Made by a program: the position numbers and the translations under genes. A stretch of DNA of 35,487 nt, taken from Ardenticatena sp. (GTDB taxonomy: Bacteria > Chloroflexota > Anaerolineae > Ardenticatenales > Ardenticatenaceae). The stretch covers positions 1 to 35,487 of the forward strand of contig WFOS01000010.1 in assembly GCA_015487975.1 (NCBI GenBank), in the 5' to 3' direction. Below the pieces are notes generated by a model, which saw only the letters and a list, made by a program, of their open reading frames with translations, searched no databases and was not told where the DNA came from. Positions 1 to 6,242 of this stretch are shown in pieces; within the stretch, counting starts at the first letter, position 1; the number at the start of each line of letters is the position of its first letter.

Positions 1-304
1 GGTCGCGAGGAATACTGGGCCACCAGCCGCCTGGATATGAGCGTCGAGGAGGTCGCCGAGTATGCCCTGCATGCCTGGCAGATTGAGGTGTATCATCAAG
101 GGCTGAAGCAGTTCACGGGCATCGAACGGGGTGGTCGTAGCCCAGCGAAATCACATTGGACTGGCGATTCGCGCTTTTCTGCGCTTGGAAGTCGCCCGTT
201 TGCGACACGGTATCTCCTGGTTCGAGGCCAAACATGCCATTATTCGGGAGGCTATCCGTCATTATTTAGCCCATCCTACCCTTGTCCTTCAACCAACTGC
301 GTAA
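1..304 (+). pseudogene. Decayed IS transposase, C-terminal part
   Basis: This is the C-terminal end of a DDE-type insertion-sequence transposase, entering from the left edge. Frame 1 reads a segment containing WQIEVYHQGLKQF (about positions 73-117), typical of IS transposases of the IS4/IS701 kind. After roughly position 130 the similarity jumps to another frame, which reads HIGLAIRAFLRLEVARL and ISWFEAKHAIIREAIRHYL and ends in TAA at 302-304. A frameshift therefore separates two recognisable halves, so the gene is broken. The family assignment rests on remembered motifs and is uncertain. It sits at the far end of the integron cassette array and probably truncated the last cassette. Confidence 0.75.
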
Positions 305-307
305 CTC

Positions 308-436
308 CTAGGATGTAAAAATAACAACCGCTTCAACTATGTCACCATCTTCAAACGACGGGCCAACTTCGTGTTTCAGATAGGCCAATCCACTTGTGAC
401 AGCACCGGGTGACTTGCCGAGACTGGTAAAGTGTAC
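308..436 (-). pseudogene. Possible remnant of a fourth cassette ORF
   Basis: A 43-codon open frame on the minus strand (436 down to the TAG at 308-310) lies just inside the core site GTTGGGC (483-477, minus), where a fourth cassette should begin. It reads as plausible protein (for example HEVGPSFEDGDIVEAVVIF), but has no good start codon and ends next to the transposase remnant. No GCCCAAC partner core is found to its left, so if it is a cassette its attC end is lost. I do not recognise the product. It could equally be chance open frame. Confidence 0.25.
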
Positions 437-476
437 TACACCTATTTAACACTCCTACGGAGCCAGAAAGAGGCCT

Positions 477-546
477 GCCCAACGGCCCAGCTCAGCCGCC
501 CGCTGGAGCGCGAGCGGAGGCGGGTCGGCTGCAGCGGGTGTTAGGC
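477..546 (-). repeat. attC: attC recombination site 1 (end of MntA/HepT cassette)
   Basis: The 70 bp imperfect palindrome is bounded by GCCCAAC (477-483) and GTTAGGC (540-546), matching the RYYYAAC...GTTRRRY layout of integron attC sites. The inner arms around CTCAGCCGCC and GGGTCGGCTG pair with one another. Read on the minus strand, R'' is GCCTAAC, the exact complement of the core GTTAGGC (1224-1218) that starts this cassette. The TAA stop of the HepT gene lies inside R''. The site is nearly identical to the attC at 2237-2306. Confidence 0.9.
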
Positions 547-891
547 ATCGTCTTCTTTCCGAAGAATGTTCTCCAGTTGTGAAGCCACTCCTGGCAATTC
601 ATCTGTTACAATCTGCCACACAATGTCAAGGTTGAGACCGAAGTAGTGATGGATCAGCCTATCCCGAACCCCGGCCATACCCTTCCATGGGATATGGGGA
701 TGTTTCTCTCGCAGCGCCTTGGACAGGTTCTTGGTGGCCTCGCCAATAATCTCGAGATTGCGAATGACGGCATCCTGCGTTTTCGTATCTTCCAGGAAGG
801 CTTGATACGTCATTCCTGCTGTGTACACTTCTATCCGGCGGATGGCTTCTTGTATGTCGCTCAGAAACTTTCTATCCGTTCGCTCAGACAT
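541..891 (-). CDS. hepT: HepT-like HEPN-domain toxin (DUF86)
   Basis: A 116-residue HEPN protein of the HepT (DUF86) family, the toxin half of MNT-HEPN toxin-antitoxin pairs; family members are RNases. The RX4-6H active-site motif appears as RDRLIHHYF near residue 80, preceded by the typical helix containing RNLEIIGEATKNL. The start at 891 (MSERTDRK) gives a family-typical length and an 8 bp overlap with the upstream mntA gene, indicating translational coupling. The stop codon overlaps the R'' core of attC site 1, so the pair is carried as an integron cassette. In the family, MntA AMPylates a tyrosine near the HepT active site; the tyrosine after RDRLIHH fits this. Confidence 0.9.
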   Translation of the reverse strand: MSERTDRKFLSDIQEAIRRIEVYTAGMTYQAFLEDTKTQDAVIRNLEIIGEATKNLSKALREKHPHIPWKGMAGVRDRLIHHYFGLNLDIVWQIVTDELPGVASQLENILRKEDDA

Positions 892-1186
892 AGACAATGT
901 TCTCCCGAATGTCCTGAGCAACACAAGGCACTCGAATCCCCTGCAAGGCGGCAGGGGTAAGCACATCGACCTTTTTCCCTAACAGGTACTCAAGATATTC
1001 GACCAACTCAATGAACTTGAACCCGATAGGACGCTCGAATTCTACAATAATATCTACATCACTTGCCTCATTGGGGATCCCTTTGGCATAGGAGCCAAAA
1101 ATCCCTACTTTCCTGATACCATATTCGGCCGCCAGGTAGGGATATGCTTCCCGAAGCAACGCCAGCACCTGTTCTCTCATTAGCAT
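884..1186 (-). CDS. mntA: MntA-like minimal nucleotidyltransferase antitoxin
   Basis: A 100-residue minimal nucleotidyltransferase, the antitoxin partner of the HepT protein that follows. The catalytic signature GSYAKG followed by SDVDIIVEF (GSx10DxD) is complete and lies about residues 31-50. Known MntA proteins neutralise HepT by AMPylating it. The start at 1186 is preceded by GAGG about 7 bases upstream, favouring it over the in-frame ATG at 1180. The gene overlaps hepT by 8 bp. The whole pair lies between core sites at 1218-1224 and 540-546 and so forms one cassette. Toxin-antitoxin cassettes are known to stabilise arrays in large chromosomal integrons. Confidence 0.9.
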   Translation of the reverse strand: MLMREQVLALLREAYPYLAAEYGIRKVGIFGSYAKGIPNEASDVDIIVEFERPIGFKFIELVEYLEYLLGKKVDVLTPAALQGIRVPCVAQDIRENIVYV

Positions 1187-1217
1187 AACACAACCTCGGT
1201 CATTACTATCTAACGCT

Positions 1218-1344
1218 GCCTAACGTGTGGCTCAGCGGTAGCGGCGTCGCCGTCCATGGCCCCTGGCCGACGAACGATTTTGGGCCGAAAATCCGCCCAC
1301 GTTCGCGCGCGGCAAAGCCGCGTCCGCTGAACGCAGGGTTAGGA
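1218..1344 (-). repeat. attC: attC recombination site 2 (end of VOC/GNAT cassette)
   Basis: A 127 bp imperfect palindrome bounded by GCCTAAC (1218-1224) and GTTAGGA (1338-1344). The outer arms GTGTGGCTCAGCGG and CCGCTGAACGCAGG pair, and the centre holds additional hairpins. On the minus strand R'' is TCCTAAC, the exact complement of the core GTTAGGA (2243-2237) at the start of the same cassette; the match extends to GTTAGGAGG. It is longer than, and different in sequence from, the other two attC sites here. The GNAT stop codon TAA lies within R''. Confidence 0.85.
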
Positions 1345-1878
1345 GGAAAGACGTTTCCCCATCACCAGATACGGCACGCCGTTGGGCGCGAAACGAAAGT
1401 CGTCCAGCACAACCTGCCAGCCACGTTTTCGGTATAAGTGCAAGGCCGGCGCATTGTCGGCTCGAACCGTCAACAACGCCGTAGGTTCGGGACGCCCCTC
1501 CAAGAGTAGGTCGTGGAGACGGCCGCCAATGCCCCGTCGCTGCCATTGCGGGTGCACGGCAAGCTCCACAAACTCAAAATGTTCAGGCTCCATCCACGCC
1601 ATTCGCTGGGCTGGTGTCATGGCGGCCCAGACCTTGTCGTACCAATATTGCCTTGGATCGCCGGTGTAGCCGTATGTAAAGCCTATCAGGCGGCCGGCAT
1701 CCAGGGCGATGAACCCACGGTAGCCTCTCCGGCCAAAGTGACGCCGCATGATCTCCGCTCGCTCTGCTATCGCCTGGGCATCCAAACCGTGCACCAGGGC
1801 ATAGATGTCCAAGATAGCAGGCAACCACTGAAGAATTTTTTCTCTGGAGACGTCGAGGATTTTCACCATCTCGCTCAT
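1339..1878 (-). CDS. GNAT family N-acetyltransferase
   Basis: A 179-residue GNAT-fold acetyltransferase. The acetyl-CoA-binding motif A is clear: VELAVHPQWQRRGIGGRLHDLLL (given here as its core QRRGIG), followed by the typical C-terminal NAPALHLYRKRGW segment. The N-terminus has the usual receptor-like helix and the strand GFIALDAGRLIGF. The substrate is not evident. The start ATG overlaps the TGA of the upstream VOC gene (ATGA), so the two are translationally coupled and make up a two-gene integron cassette. The stop lies in the attC core. Confidence 0.9.
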   Translation of the reverse strand: MSEMVKILDVSREKILQWLPAILDIYALVHGLDAQAIAERAEIMRRHFGRRGYRGFIALDAGRLIGFTYGYTGDPRQYWYDKVWAAMTPAQRMAWMEPEHFEFVELAVHPQWQRRGIGGRLHDLLLEGRPEPTALLTVRADNAPALHLYRKRGWQVVLDDFRFAPNGVPYLVMGKRLSS

Positions 1879-2228
1879 GGTCTTTGTGGGAGAGGCGTAG
1901 CCAGTTCCACGCGATTGCCAAATGGATCCATGTACATGACCGTGCGATAGCCGAAATCCTGGTCGGCCAAGGGCTGGATAGCGCTCAACCCCTTTTCCTG
2001 TAATTTGGCCGCAAGGGCGTCTACATTATCCACCACAAGAAAGAGCCCAACCCCGCGAGTGCCTTCTTCGGAGTGTTCGGTGTGGTGCAAAGCCAGCGTG
2101 GCCGGAGCAAGGTCGAATTCCACATAAGCCTCCGAAGCATACCGCACGGGCAGCCCCAGGGTGTCACGATAGAAGGTGAGTGCCTTGTCCATGTTGGGGA
2201 CATGTAGTACACAAACGGTGAATTGCAT
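1875..2228 (-). CDS. VOC (glyoxalase/bleomycin-resistance fold) protein
   Basis: A 117-residue single-module vicinal-oxygen-chelate protein. It shows the paired beta-alpha-beta-beta-beta halves with VLHVPNMDKALTFYRDTLG at the start and YMDPFGNRVELATP at the end. Members include glyoxalases, bleomycin- or fosfomycin-binding proteins and dioxygenases; the sequence alone does not choose among them. It is the first gene of the second cassette, 9 bp behind the recombination core. The core itself supplies the ribosome-binding site: GTTAGGAGG carries AGGAGG. It overlaps the following GNAT gene by ATGA. Confidence 0.9.
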   Translation of the reverse strand: MQFTVCVLHVPNMDKALTFYRDTLGLPVRYASEAYVEFDLAPATLALHHTEHSEEGTRGVGLFLVVDNVDALAAKLQEKGLSAIQPLADQDFGYRTVMYMDPFGNRVELATPLPQRP

Positions 2229-2236
2229 GGTTATCC

Positions 2237-2306
2237 TCCTAACGGAGAAGCTCAGCCGCCCGCCGGAGCGCCAGTGGAGGCGGGTCGGCTGCAGCGGGTG
2301 TTAGCC
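2237..2306 (-). repeat. attC: attC recombination site 3 (end of first cassette)
   Basis: A 70 bp imperfect palindrome bounded by TCCTAAC (2237-2243) and GTTAGCC (2300-2306). On the minus strand R'' is GGCTAAC, complementary to the core GTTAGCC at 3508-3502 that begins the cassette; the complementarity extends over 11 bases (GGCGGGCTAAC against GTTAGCCCGCC). The internal arms are almost the same as those of attC site 1 (477-546), suggesting a common source for those two cassettes' recombination sites. Confidence 0.9.
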
Positions 2307-2314
2307 CGCCATTG

Positions 2315-3454
2315 TCATTTTTCAAGTAGTTGTAATATCACTTCTTGAATTACCCTGTCTTTAGTGGCAACTCCCAAGAACTTCCCTCTCTCATCAACAA
2401 CTGGAATCCCTGGAACTCTATTTTCAACCATTCTCCGATATGCTTCAACAACTGTTGGCTTCTGGAGATACAGCTGTGTCGCGCCAAGTCGGGGTAAGTC
2501 GTGCTCTGTTATCTCTTGACGGGTTCGCTGGGGGTCCCATAATGGTAATACTAACTCATGCCGCACGCGTTGCAACGCTTCGCGCACTTCAGGAAATGGC
2601 ACACGGAAGAACCTCTCCCACCAACGATAGGCGCGTTTGTCTCTCTCGAAGTCTTCAAACAATATCTCAACGCCAAATTTGGGATACTTTGCTTTGAATT
2701 GCTCGACTGTCATGAATCCAAGATACCTGTCATCTTCATCAATAAAGACAATGTACTCAATTGGAGCGATTCTGCTTAACTCATATACGTAGTCACGTAG
2801 TGCTAGAAACTCAACTCGCATTTGGCCGCGCCGCCTGCCAATCCGAACAATAAGAATGTGTGGAGATTCTCGTCTGGCTTGGATTTCTTCAACGATACGG
2901 CGTATTTCGTAAGTATATCCCTTTGCGATAAGATCTCTTTCCAACGTCACTGTCTGGCTTATAGGTATGGTAATTGTTCGCTGAAACTCAATTTCAATGC
3001 CTGCGAATTTTGCCTTGACTGATGTGGCCCGTTCAATTAATAAAAGTATGACAAGGGCTAATAACGGTACGGTTGCTACCAGCAGTAATGACCAATCACT
3101 TTGGAAGGTATAACCCGTCAAACGTGGAAACAGTAAGGTGGTAACAAGCAGACTAATGTAGAAAATTGTGGAGAGGAGAATAGTGGTCTGCGTTATGCGA
3201 TTGAGTGTTTTGAACCTTTCAAACCACTTGAACACCTTGAGCCAATGACGATTTGCGGACATCCAATAGATTACACCCACTAAAACCAACAGCAACACAG
3301 ACCAAAAAGGACTGTTCTGCAAAAGAAATATGCTTCGCCAGTTCGCTGTGCTAACAGTCCCTTGGAAATAAAGAATGATACCACCAGCAAGCCAGATGAC
3401 AGGCGTAGCAAGAATCAAGTAAAGCAATATCTGTTTAACGCGCTTTTTCCACAT
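2315..3454 (-). CDS. Membrane protein with C-terminal CBS-like domain (first cassette)
   Basis: A 379-residue protein of unknown specific function. Four hydrophobic segments occupy roughly residues 8-30, 35-62, 85-110 and 120-145. They are followed by a long charged cytoplasmic part containing a region with RRGQMRVEFLALRDYV and FIDEDDRYLGFMTVEQF, and a C-terminal CBS-type half (PTVVEAYRRMVENRVPGIPVVDERGKFLGV). The start at 3454 is chosen because AGGGAG lies about 6 bases upstream; an upstream ATG at 3490 lacks this. The gene is visibly more AT-rich than the surrounding chromosome. It is the cargo of the cassette next to attI, so it is the one best placed for expression from Pc. It may sense a ligand or ion through CBS modules, but this is inference. 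Confidence 0.8.
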   Translation of the reverse strand: MWKKRVKQILLYLILATPVIWLAGGIILYFQGTVSTANWRSIFLLQNSPFWSVLLLVLVGVIYWMSANRHWLKVFKWFERFKTLNRITQTTILLSTIFYISLLVTTLLFPRLTGYTFQSDWSLLLVATVPLLALVILLLIERATSVKAKFAGIEIEFQRTITIPISQTVTLERDLIAKGYTYEIRRIVEEIQARRESPHILIVRIGRRRGQMRVEFLALRDYVYELSRIAPIEYIVFIDEDDRYLGFMTVEQFKAKYPKFGVEILFEDFERDKRAYRWWERFFRVPFPEVREALQRVRHELVLPLWDPQRTRQEITEHDLPRLGATQLYLQKPTVVEAYRRMVENRVPGIPVVDERGKFLGVATKDRVIQEVILQLLEK

Positions 3455-3501
3455 TCGCTTCTCCCTGCAATGGATAACCAGGTGCACCATTGCAATAGGC
3501 G

Positions 3502-3570
3502 GGCTAACTATTAATTATCCTTCATTCCTGCATCCTAATTCCCCTCCAACGCGGCCGAATGGCAGCCTAA
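3502..3570 (-). other. attI: attI insertion site of the integron (right limit approximate)
   Basis: The core GTTAGCC (minus strand, 3508-3502) marks the junction where the first cassette joins the integron platform. It matches the complement of R'' in that cassette's attC. To the right lies platform sequence with no cassette features, between the junction and the integrase gene, as in known integrons. The outer boundary of attI and the integrase-binding repeats cannot be fixed by eye; the 60 bases shown are an estimate. Confidence 0.75.
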
Positions 3571-3632
3571 TCCCTTGATGAGGATGCATATCCGGCGTTT
3601 TGGCCGCGTTTTGGGAGTTCGCCAACGCTTTG

Positions 3633-3667
3633 GCTGCATATCCTCCTTGACAGGAAAAATATGCAGC
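3633..3667. promoter_or_regulatory. Inverted repeat around the intI -35 region, possible operator
   Basis: GCTGCATAT (3633-3641) and ATATGCAGC (3659-3667) form a perfect 9 bp inverted repeat with a 17 bp spacer. The repeat encloses the -35 hexamer and most of the spacer of the intI promoter. A repressor bound here would block the promoter, the position occupied by LexA in some other integrons. The repeat does not look like the E. coli LexA box. TGCATATCC also recurs 50 bp to the left (3585-3593). Confidence 0.45.
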
Positions 3668-3675
3668 TTTATAGT
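3647..3675 (+). promoter_or_regulatory. Promoter of the integrase gene (PintI)
   Basis: TTGACA (3647-3652), a 17 bp spacer and TATAGT (3670-3675) make a near-consensus sigma-70-type promoter about 33 bp ahead of the intI open frame, in the right orientation. Confidence 0.75.
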
Positions 3676-3704
3676 TGAGAAACTTATTCTCATGATTTAC
3701 TTGC

Positions 3705-3733
3705 GTTATACCAAATGACACGTTATCTGTCAA
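3705..3733 (-). promoter_or_regulatory. Cassette promoter (Pc) overlapping the 5' end of intI
   Basis: On the minus strand TTGACA (3733-3728), a 17 bp spacer and TATAAC (3710-3705) form a near-consensus promoter directed toward attI and the cassette array. It lies over the start of the integrase gene, the same arrangement as Pc within intI of class 1 integrons. The expected transcript would have a leader of about 190 bases before the first cassette. Confidence 0.75.
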
Positions 3734-4713
3734 GGCCCATGTCACGCCCACAGCGCCGTTCCAAATTCCTCGAACAAGTGCGTCACGTGATCCGACGCAA
3801 GGGATACTCTATCCGCACGGAAGAGGCTTATGTCTCCTGGATCAAGCGTTTTATCCTCTTTCACAACAAACGTCACCCGAAAGAGATGGGCCCGTCAGAG
3901 GTGGAGGCTTTTCTCACATATCTCGCTGTGGATTCGAATGTCGCTGCTTCCACACAAAATCAGGCACTGCAGGCCATCCTGTTCCTCTATCGCGAGGTGC
4001 TACACCAGCCTCTAGAGGTTTCCCTGGACTTCCTGCGTGCCAAACGGCCGAAGCGTTTGCCCACCGTCCTGACTCGCAAAGAGGCCCAGCAGGTTCTCGA
4101 TGCCATGCATGGAGTACCCAAACTGGTCGTCCAGATTCTCTATGGGAGTGGGCTGCGACTTCTGGAAGCGCTTCGCTTGCGGGTCAAAGATGTAGATTTC
4201 GAGCAGCGCCAGATCATCGTTCGGGATGGAAAAGGCGCCAAGGATAGAGTAACGATTCTGCCTGAATGCCTCATTCCAACCTTCCAAGAACACTTGAGAC
4301 GGGTAAAAATCATCCACGCACGAGACCTCGATCGCGGATACGGGTGTGTTTATTTGCCCCACGCTCTGGAGCGGAAGTCCCCAAACGCGCACAGGGAATG
4401 GATTTGGCAATATGTCTTCCCTGCTAGCAAACTCAGTCGCGACCCCCGCACCGGTGCTCTTCGCCGCCACCATCTGCACGAAAGTGTGGTGCAACGAGCC
4501 GTGCGCCGAGCTGCGCAGCTGGCCGGTATCTCCAAGCGAGTGACGCCCCACACTTTCCGCCATTCCTTCGCTACGCATCTTCTGGAAGCTGGCTACGATA
4601 TCCGCACTGTCCAGGAACTCTTGGGCCACAAGGACGTGAAGACCACTATGATTTACACCCACGTCATGAATCGGGGACCCTATGCCGTTCGCAGTCCGCT
4701 CGACGGGCTGTGA
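3715..4713 (+). CDS. intI: Integron integrase (IntI-type tyrosine recombinase)
   Basis: A 332-residue tyrosine recombinase that inserts and excises gene cassettes at attI and attC. The N-terminal SAM-like core-binding domain spans about residues 15-105. The catalytic domain carries R148 ([12 protein letters not shown]), H279 and R282 ([14 protein letters not shown]), H305 (LLGHKDV) and nucleophile Y314 (MIYTHV). The extra segment of integron integrases that ordinary XerC/D lack is present near residues 215-252: [23 protein letters not shown] and RRHHLHE. The C-terminus has the usual [12 protein letters not shown]. No frameshift is seen, so it may be active. The start could be 3715 or the ATG at 3739, which has AAGG just upstream. 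It is transcribed away from the cassettes. Confidence 0.95.
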   Translation: MTRYLSRPMSRPQRRSKFLEQVRHVIRRKGYSIRTEEAYVSWIKRFILFHNKRHPKEMGPSEVEAFLTYLAVDSNVAASTQNQALQAILFLYREVLHQPLEVSLDFLRAKRPKRLPTVLTRKEAQQVLDAMHGVPKLVVQILYGSGLRLLEALRLRVKDVDFEQRQIIVRDGKGAKDRVTILPECLIPTFQEHLRRVKIIHARDLDRGYGCVYLPHALERKSPNAHREWIWQYVFPASKLSRDPRTGALRRHHLHESVVQRAVRRAAQLAGISKRVTPHTFRHSFATHLLEAGYDIRTVQELLGHKDVKTTMIYTHVMNRGPYAVRSPLDGL

Positions 4714-5127
4714 GGAGAGGGCGTTGCCCCTGATCTCCCTGGTGCTTCGATATAACTGCCTTGCGTCGCCTTGTGGTGACGGTTGACGACCGGTTCCGAC
4801 AAGCCCGATGGAAGAGTATTCCGCGAAGAAACTGTTGAACGTACAACACTACACAGCGCGCGCTAGAAACACTCAACGAGTACCAGTCTCCCTCCCAGTA
4901 CCGCCTCCACCACCTGGATACGCTGCTACACTGAGCGAGTGTCAACGCAAACGCCTCGCCTCGCCCCTTCCATCCGCAGTGGGTGGACACTCGGCCCACG
5001 TCCGCACCTGGCTAGGACGCGGGCGAATTGCAAGCATCGCTGATGACGACGTCGGCGGGGGATATATCCTTCCCTTTGGCGAAACATGCCCCACAAAATA
5101 TGAGGAGAAAAAGCGCACGTAATCGAT
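4714..5127. other. Gap without a convincing gene
   Basis: This 414 bp stretch follows the integrase. A 104-codon plus-strand frame (4808-5122) is rich in Pro, Arg and Ser and resembles no family I know. Another plus frame near 4830-4920 reads ALETLNEYQSPSQYRLHHL before a stop, faintly like the C-terminus of an integrase-fold transposase, so the gap may hold IS debris. I see no promoter or strong terminator here. Confidence 0.4.
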
Positions 5128-6003
5128 TTACACCACGGCATGTTCGTCTGTGGTAACCAGAACGCGGTTGCCAGATGGATCGCATAGGAAAGCGGTGTGT
5201 GCGTTGAGTCGTGTTTCGAGTACGCCTGCCGCTTCGGCGCGGGTGATCAGGGCCGCAACGGCTCGCGCATCGGGAACGACCAGTGTGAAGAAGCGCAGCC
5301 CCACAGCGTCGGGTGGAGGCGGCGGTGCGCCCTGCCCCGCCCAAATGTTGGTGCCGACGTGGTGATGGTAACCGCCTGCGGCAAAAAAGCGTGCACCTGG
5401 GTAGTCGCGTTGCGTGCAATCGAGCCCGAGCACGCCACTGTAAAAGGCTTCGGCTTCATCGAGATCACGCACGTGCAGGTGCACATGCCCGATGTCTGTG
5501 TCCGGATGAATGCCCGTCCAGGGCCGTGTGTCAGCGCTCGCTTCGCGTAGAAGGGCGTTCACGTCCAGCGGGTCGGTGCGCATGGCAATCTGTCCCCCTT
5601 GCCAGGGCCACGTCTCACGTGGACGGTCGCGGTAGAGTTCCAGACCATTGCCGTCGGGATCGGGCAGGTAAATCGCTTCGCTCACCTTGTGGTCGGAAAA
5701 ACCGTGAAAGCGCCAGTCGTGTGCGACCAGCCGCGCAAAGAGTCGTGCTAGTTCTTGACGATTGGGCAGACGGATGGCAACGTGATAGAGCCCCGTGGTG
5801 CGGGGTGGTTTGGGAAGCGCGTTGGCGCGCGCCGTGAGAATGAGCCGTGGTGGGCGCCCTTTCCCGCTTGTGAGCACAGCCGTTTGTCCCTCGCGTCGTT
5901 GTTCTCGAAAACCAAGCAAGGTGCTATAAAAATGAAGCGCACGCGAGAGATCACGCACGATGAGATGCACAGGGCCAATGTGTGTCGAGGCTAGCAACGT
6001 CAT
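5128..6003 (-). CDS. Two-domain VOC protein, CatE-like ring-cleavage dioxygenase family
   Basis: A 291-residue protein with two tandem VOC modules, as in CatE-like catechol 2,3-dioxygenases. The first module starts with IGPVHLIVRDLSRALHFY and ends with YLPDPDGNGLELY; the second starts with IGHVHLHVRDLDEAEAFY and ends with FLCDPSGNRVLV. Candidate metal ligands are the His of GPVHL or GHVHL and the Glu in GNGLELY; the second-module equivalent of that Glu is replaced (NRVLV). The motif GGYHHHVGTNIW is typical of this family. The real substrate is unknown. AGGAG about 8 bases upstream supports the start at 6003. Two direct repeats at 6020-6047 lie immediately upstream. Confidence 0.85.
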   Translation of the reverse strand: MTLLASTHIGPVHLIVRDLSRALHFYSTLLGFREQRREGQTAVLTSGKGRPPRLILTARANALPKPPRTTGLYHVAIRLPNRQELARLFARLVAHDWRFHGFSDHKVSEAIYLPDPDGNGLELYRDRPRETWPWQGGQIAMRTDPLDVNALLREASADTRPWTGIHPDTDIGHVHLHVRDLDEAEAFYSGVLGLDCTQRDYPGARFFAAGGYHHHVGTNIWAGQGAPPPPPDAVGLRFFTLVVPDARAVAALITRAEAAGVLETRLNAHTAFLCDPSGNRVLVTTDEHAVV

Positions 6004-6019
6004 TGTGATCGTCTCCTAC

Positions 6020-6047
6020 TGATATCGAACAAAAACTTGATATCGAA
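6020..6047 (-). promoter_or_regulatory. Direct repeats upstream of the VOC gene, possible operator
   Basis: TGATATCGAA occurs twice, at 6020-6029 and 6038-6047, a period of 18 bp. Each copy contains the palindrome GATATC. They sit 17-44 bp ahead of the VOC start codon, where a repressor could act on its promoter. CatE-like genes in Bacillus are under MarR/DUF24-type quinone-sensing repressors, so a similar control is plausible, but no regulator gene is adjacent. Confidence 0.4.
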
Positions 6048-6242
6048 ATGATAGCAAAAAGCACCTATCGCGCAACGTATCGGAGGCATGCGTGTATCTG
6101 CTCATGGCGAGCGACAAGGCGCCACACTGTTGCAAGCCCCTTTTGGTATTGGGCTGATACCACATACATCAACCTGACGATGGTTTGCCGAATGGCCCCC
6201 TGTGCCAACACTGATCTGGTATTGGATAAAAGGAGGGAGTGT

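Noticed and set aside
477-2306. The repeated 70 bp elements as REP/BIME repeats or a CRISPR array
   Set aside because: Only two near-identical copies, far apart, with RYYYAAC and GTTRRRY ends exactly at gene boundaries; they are attC sites. No CRISPR repeats occur in the window.
3515-3751. Minus-strand 78-codon frame between the first cassette and intI
   Set aside because: It runs through the promoters and attI and into the intI start, and resembles no protein family; it is most likely chance open frame.
4808-5122. 104-codon plus-strand frame behind intI
   Set aside because: Low-complexity Pro/Arg/Ser composition, no RBS and no recognised motif.
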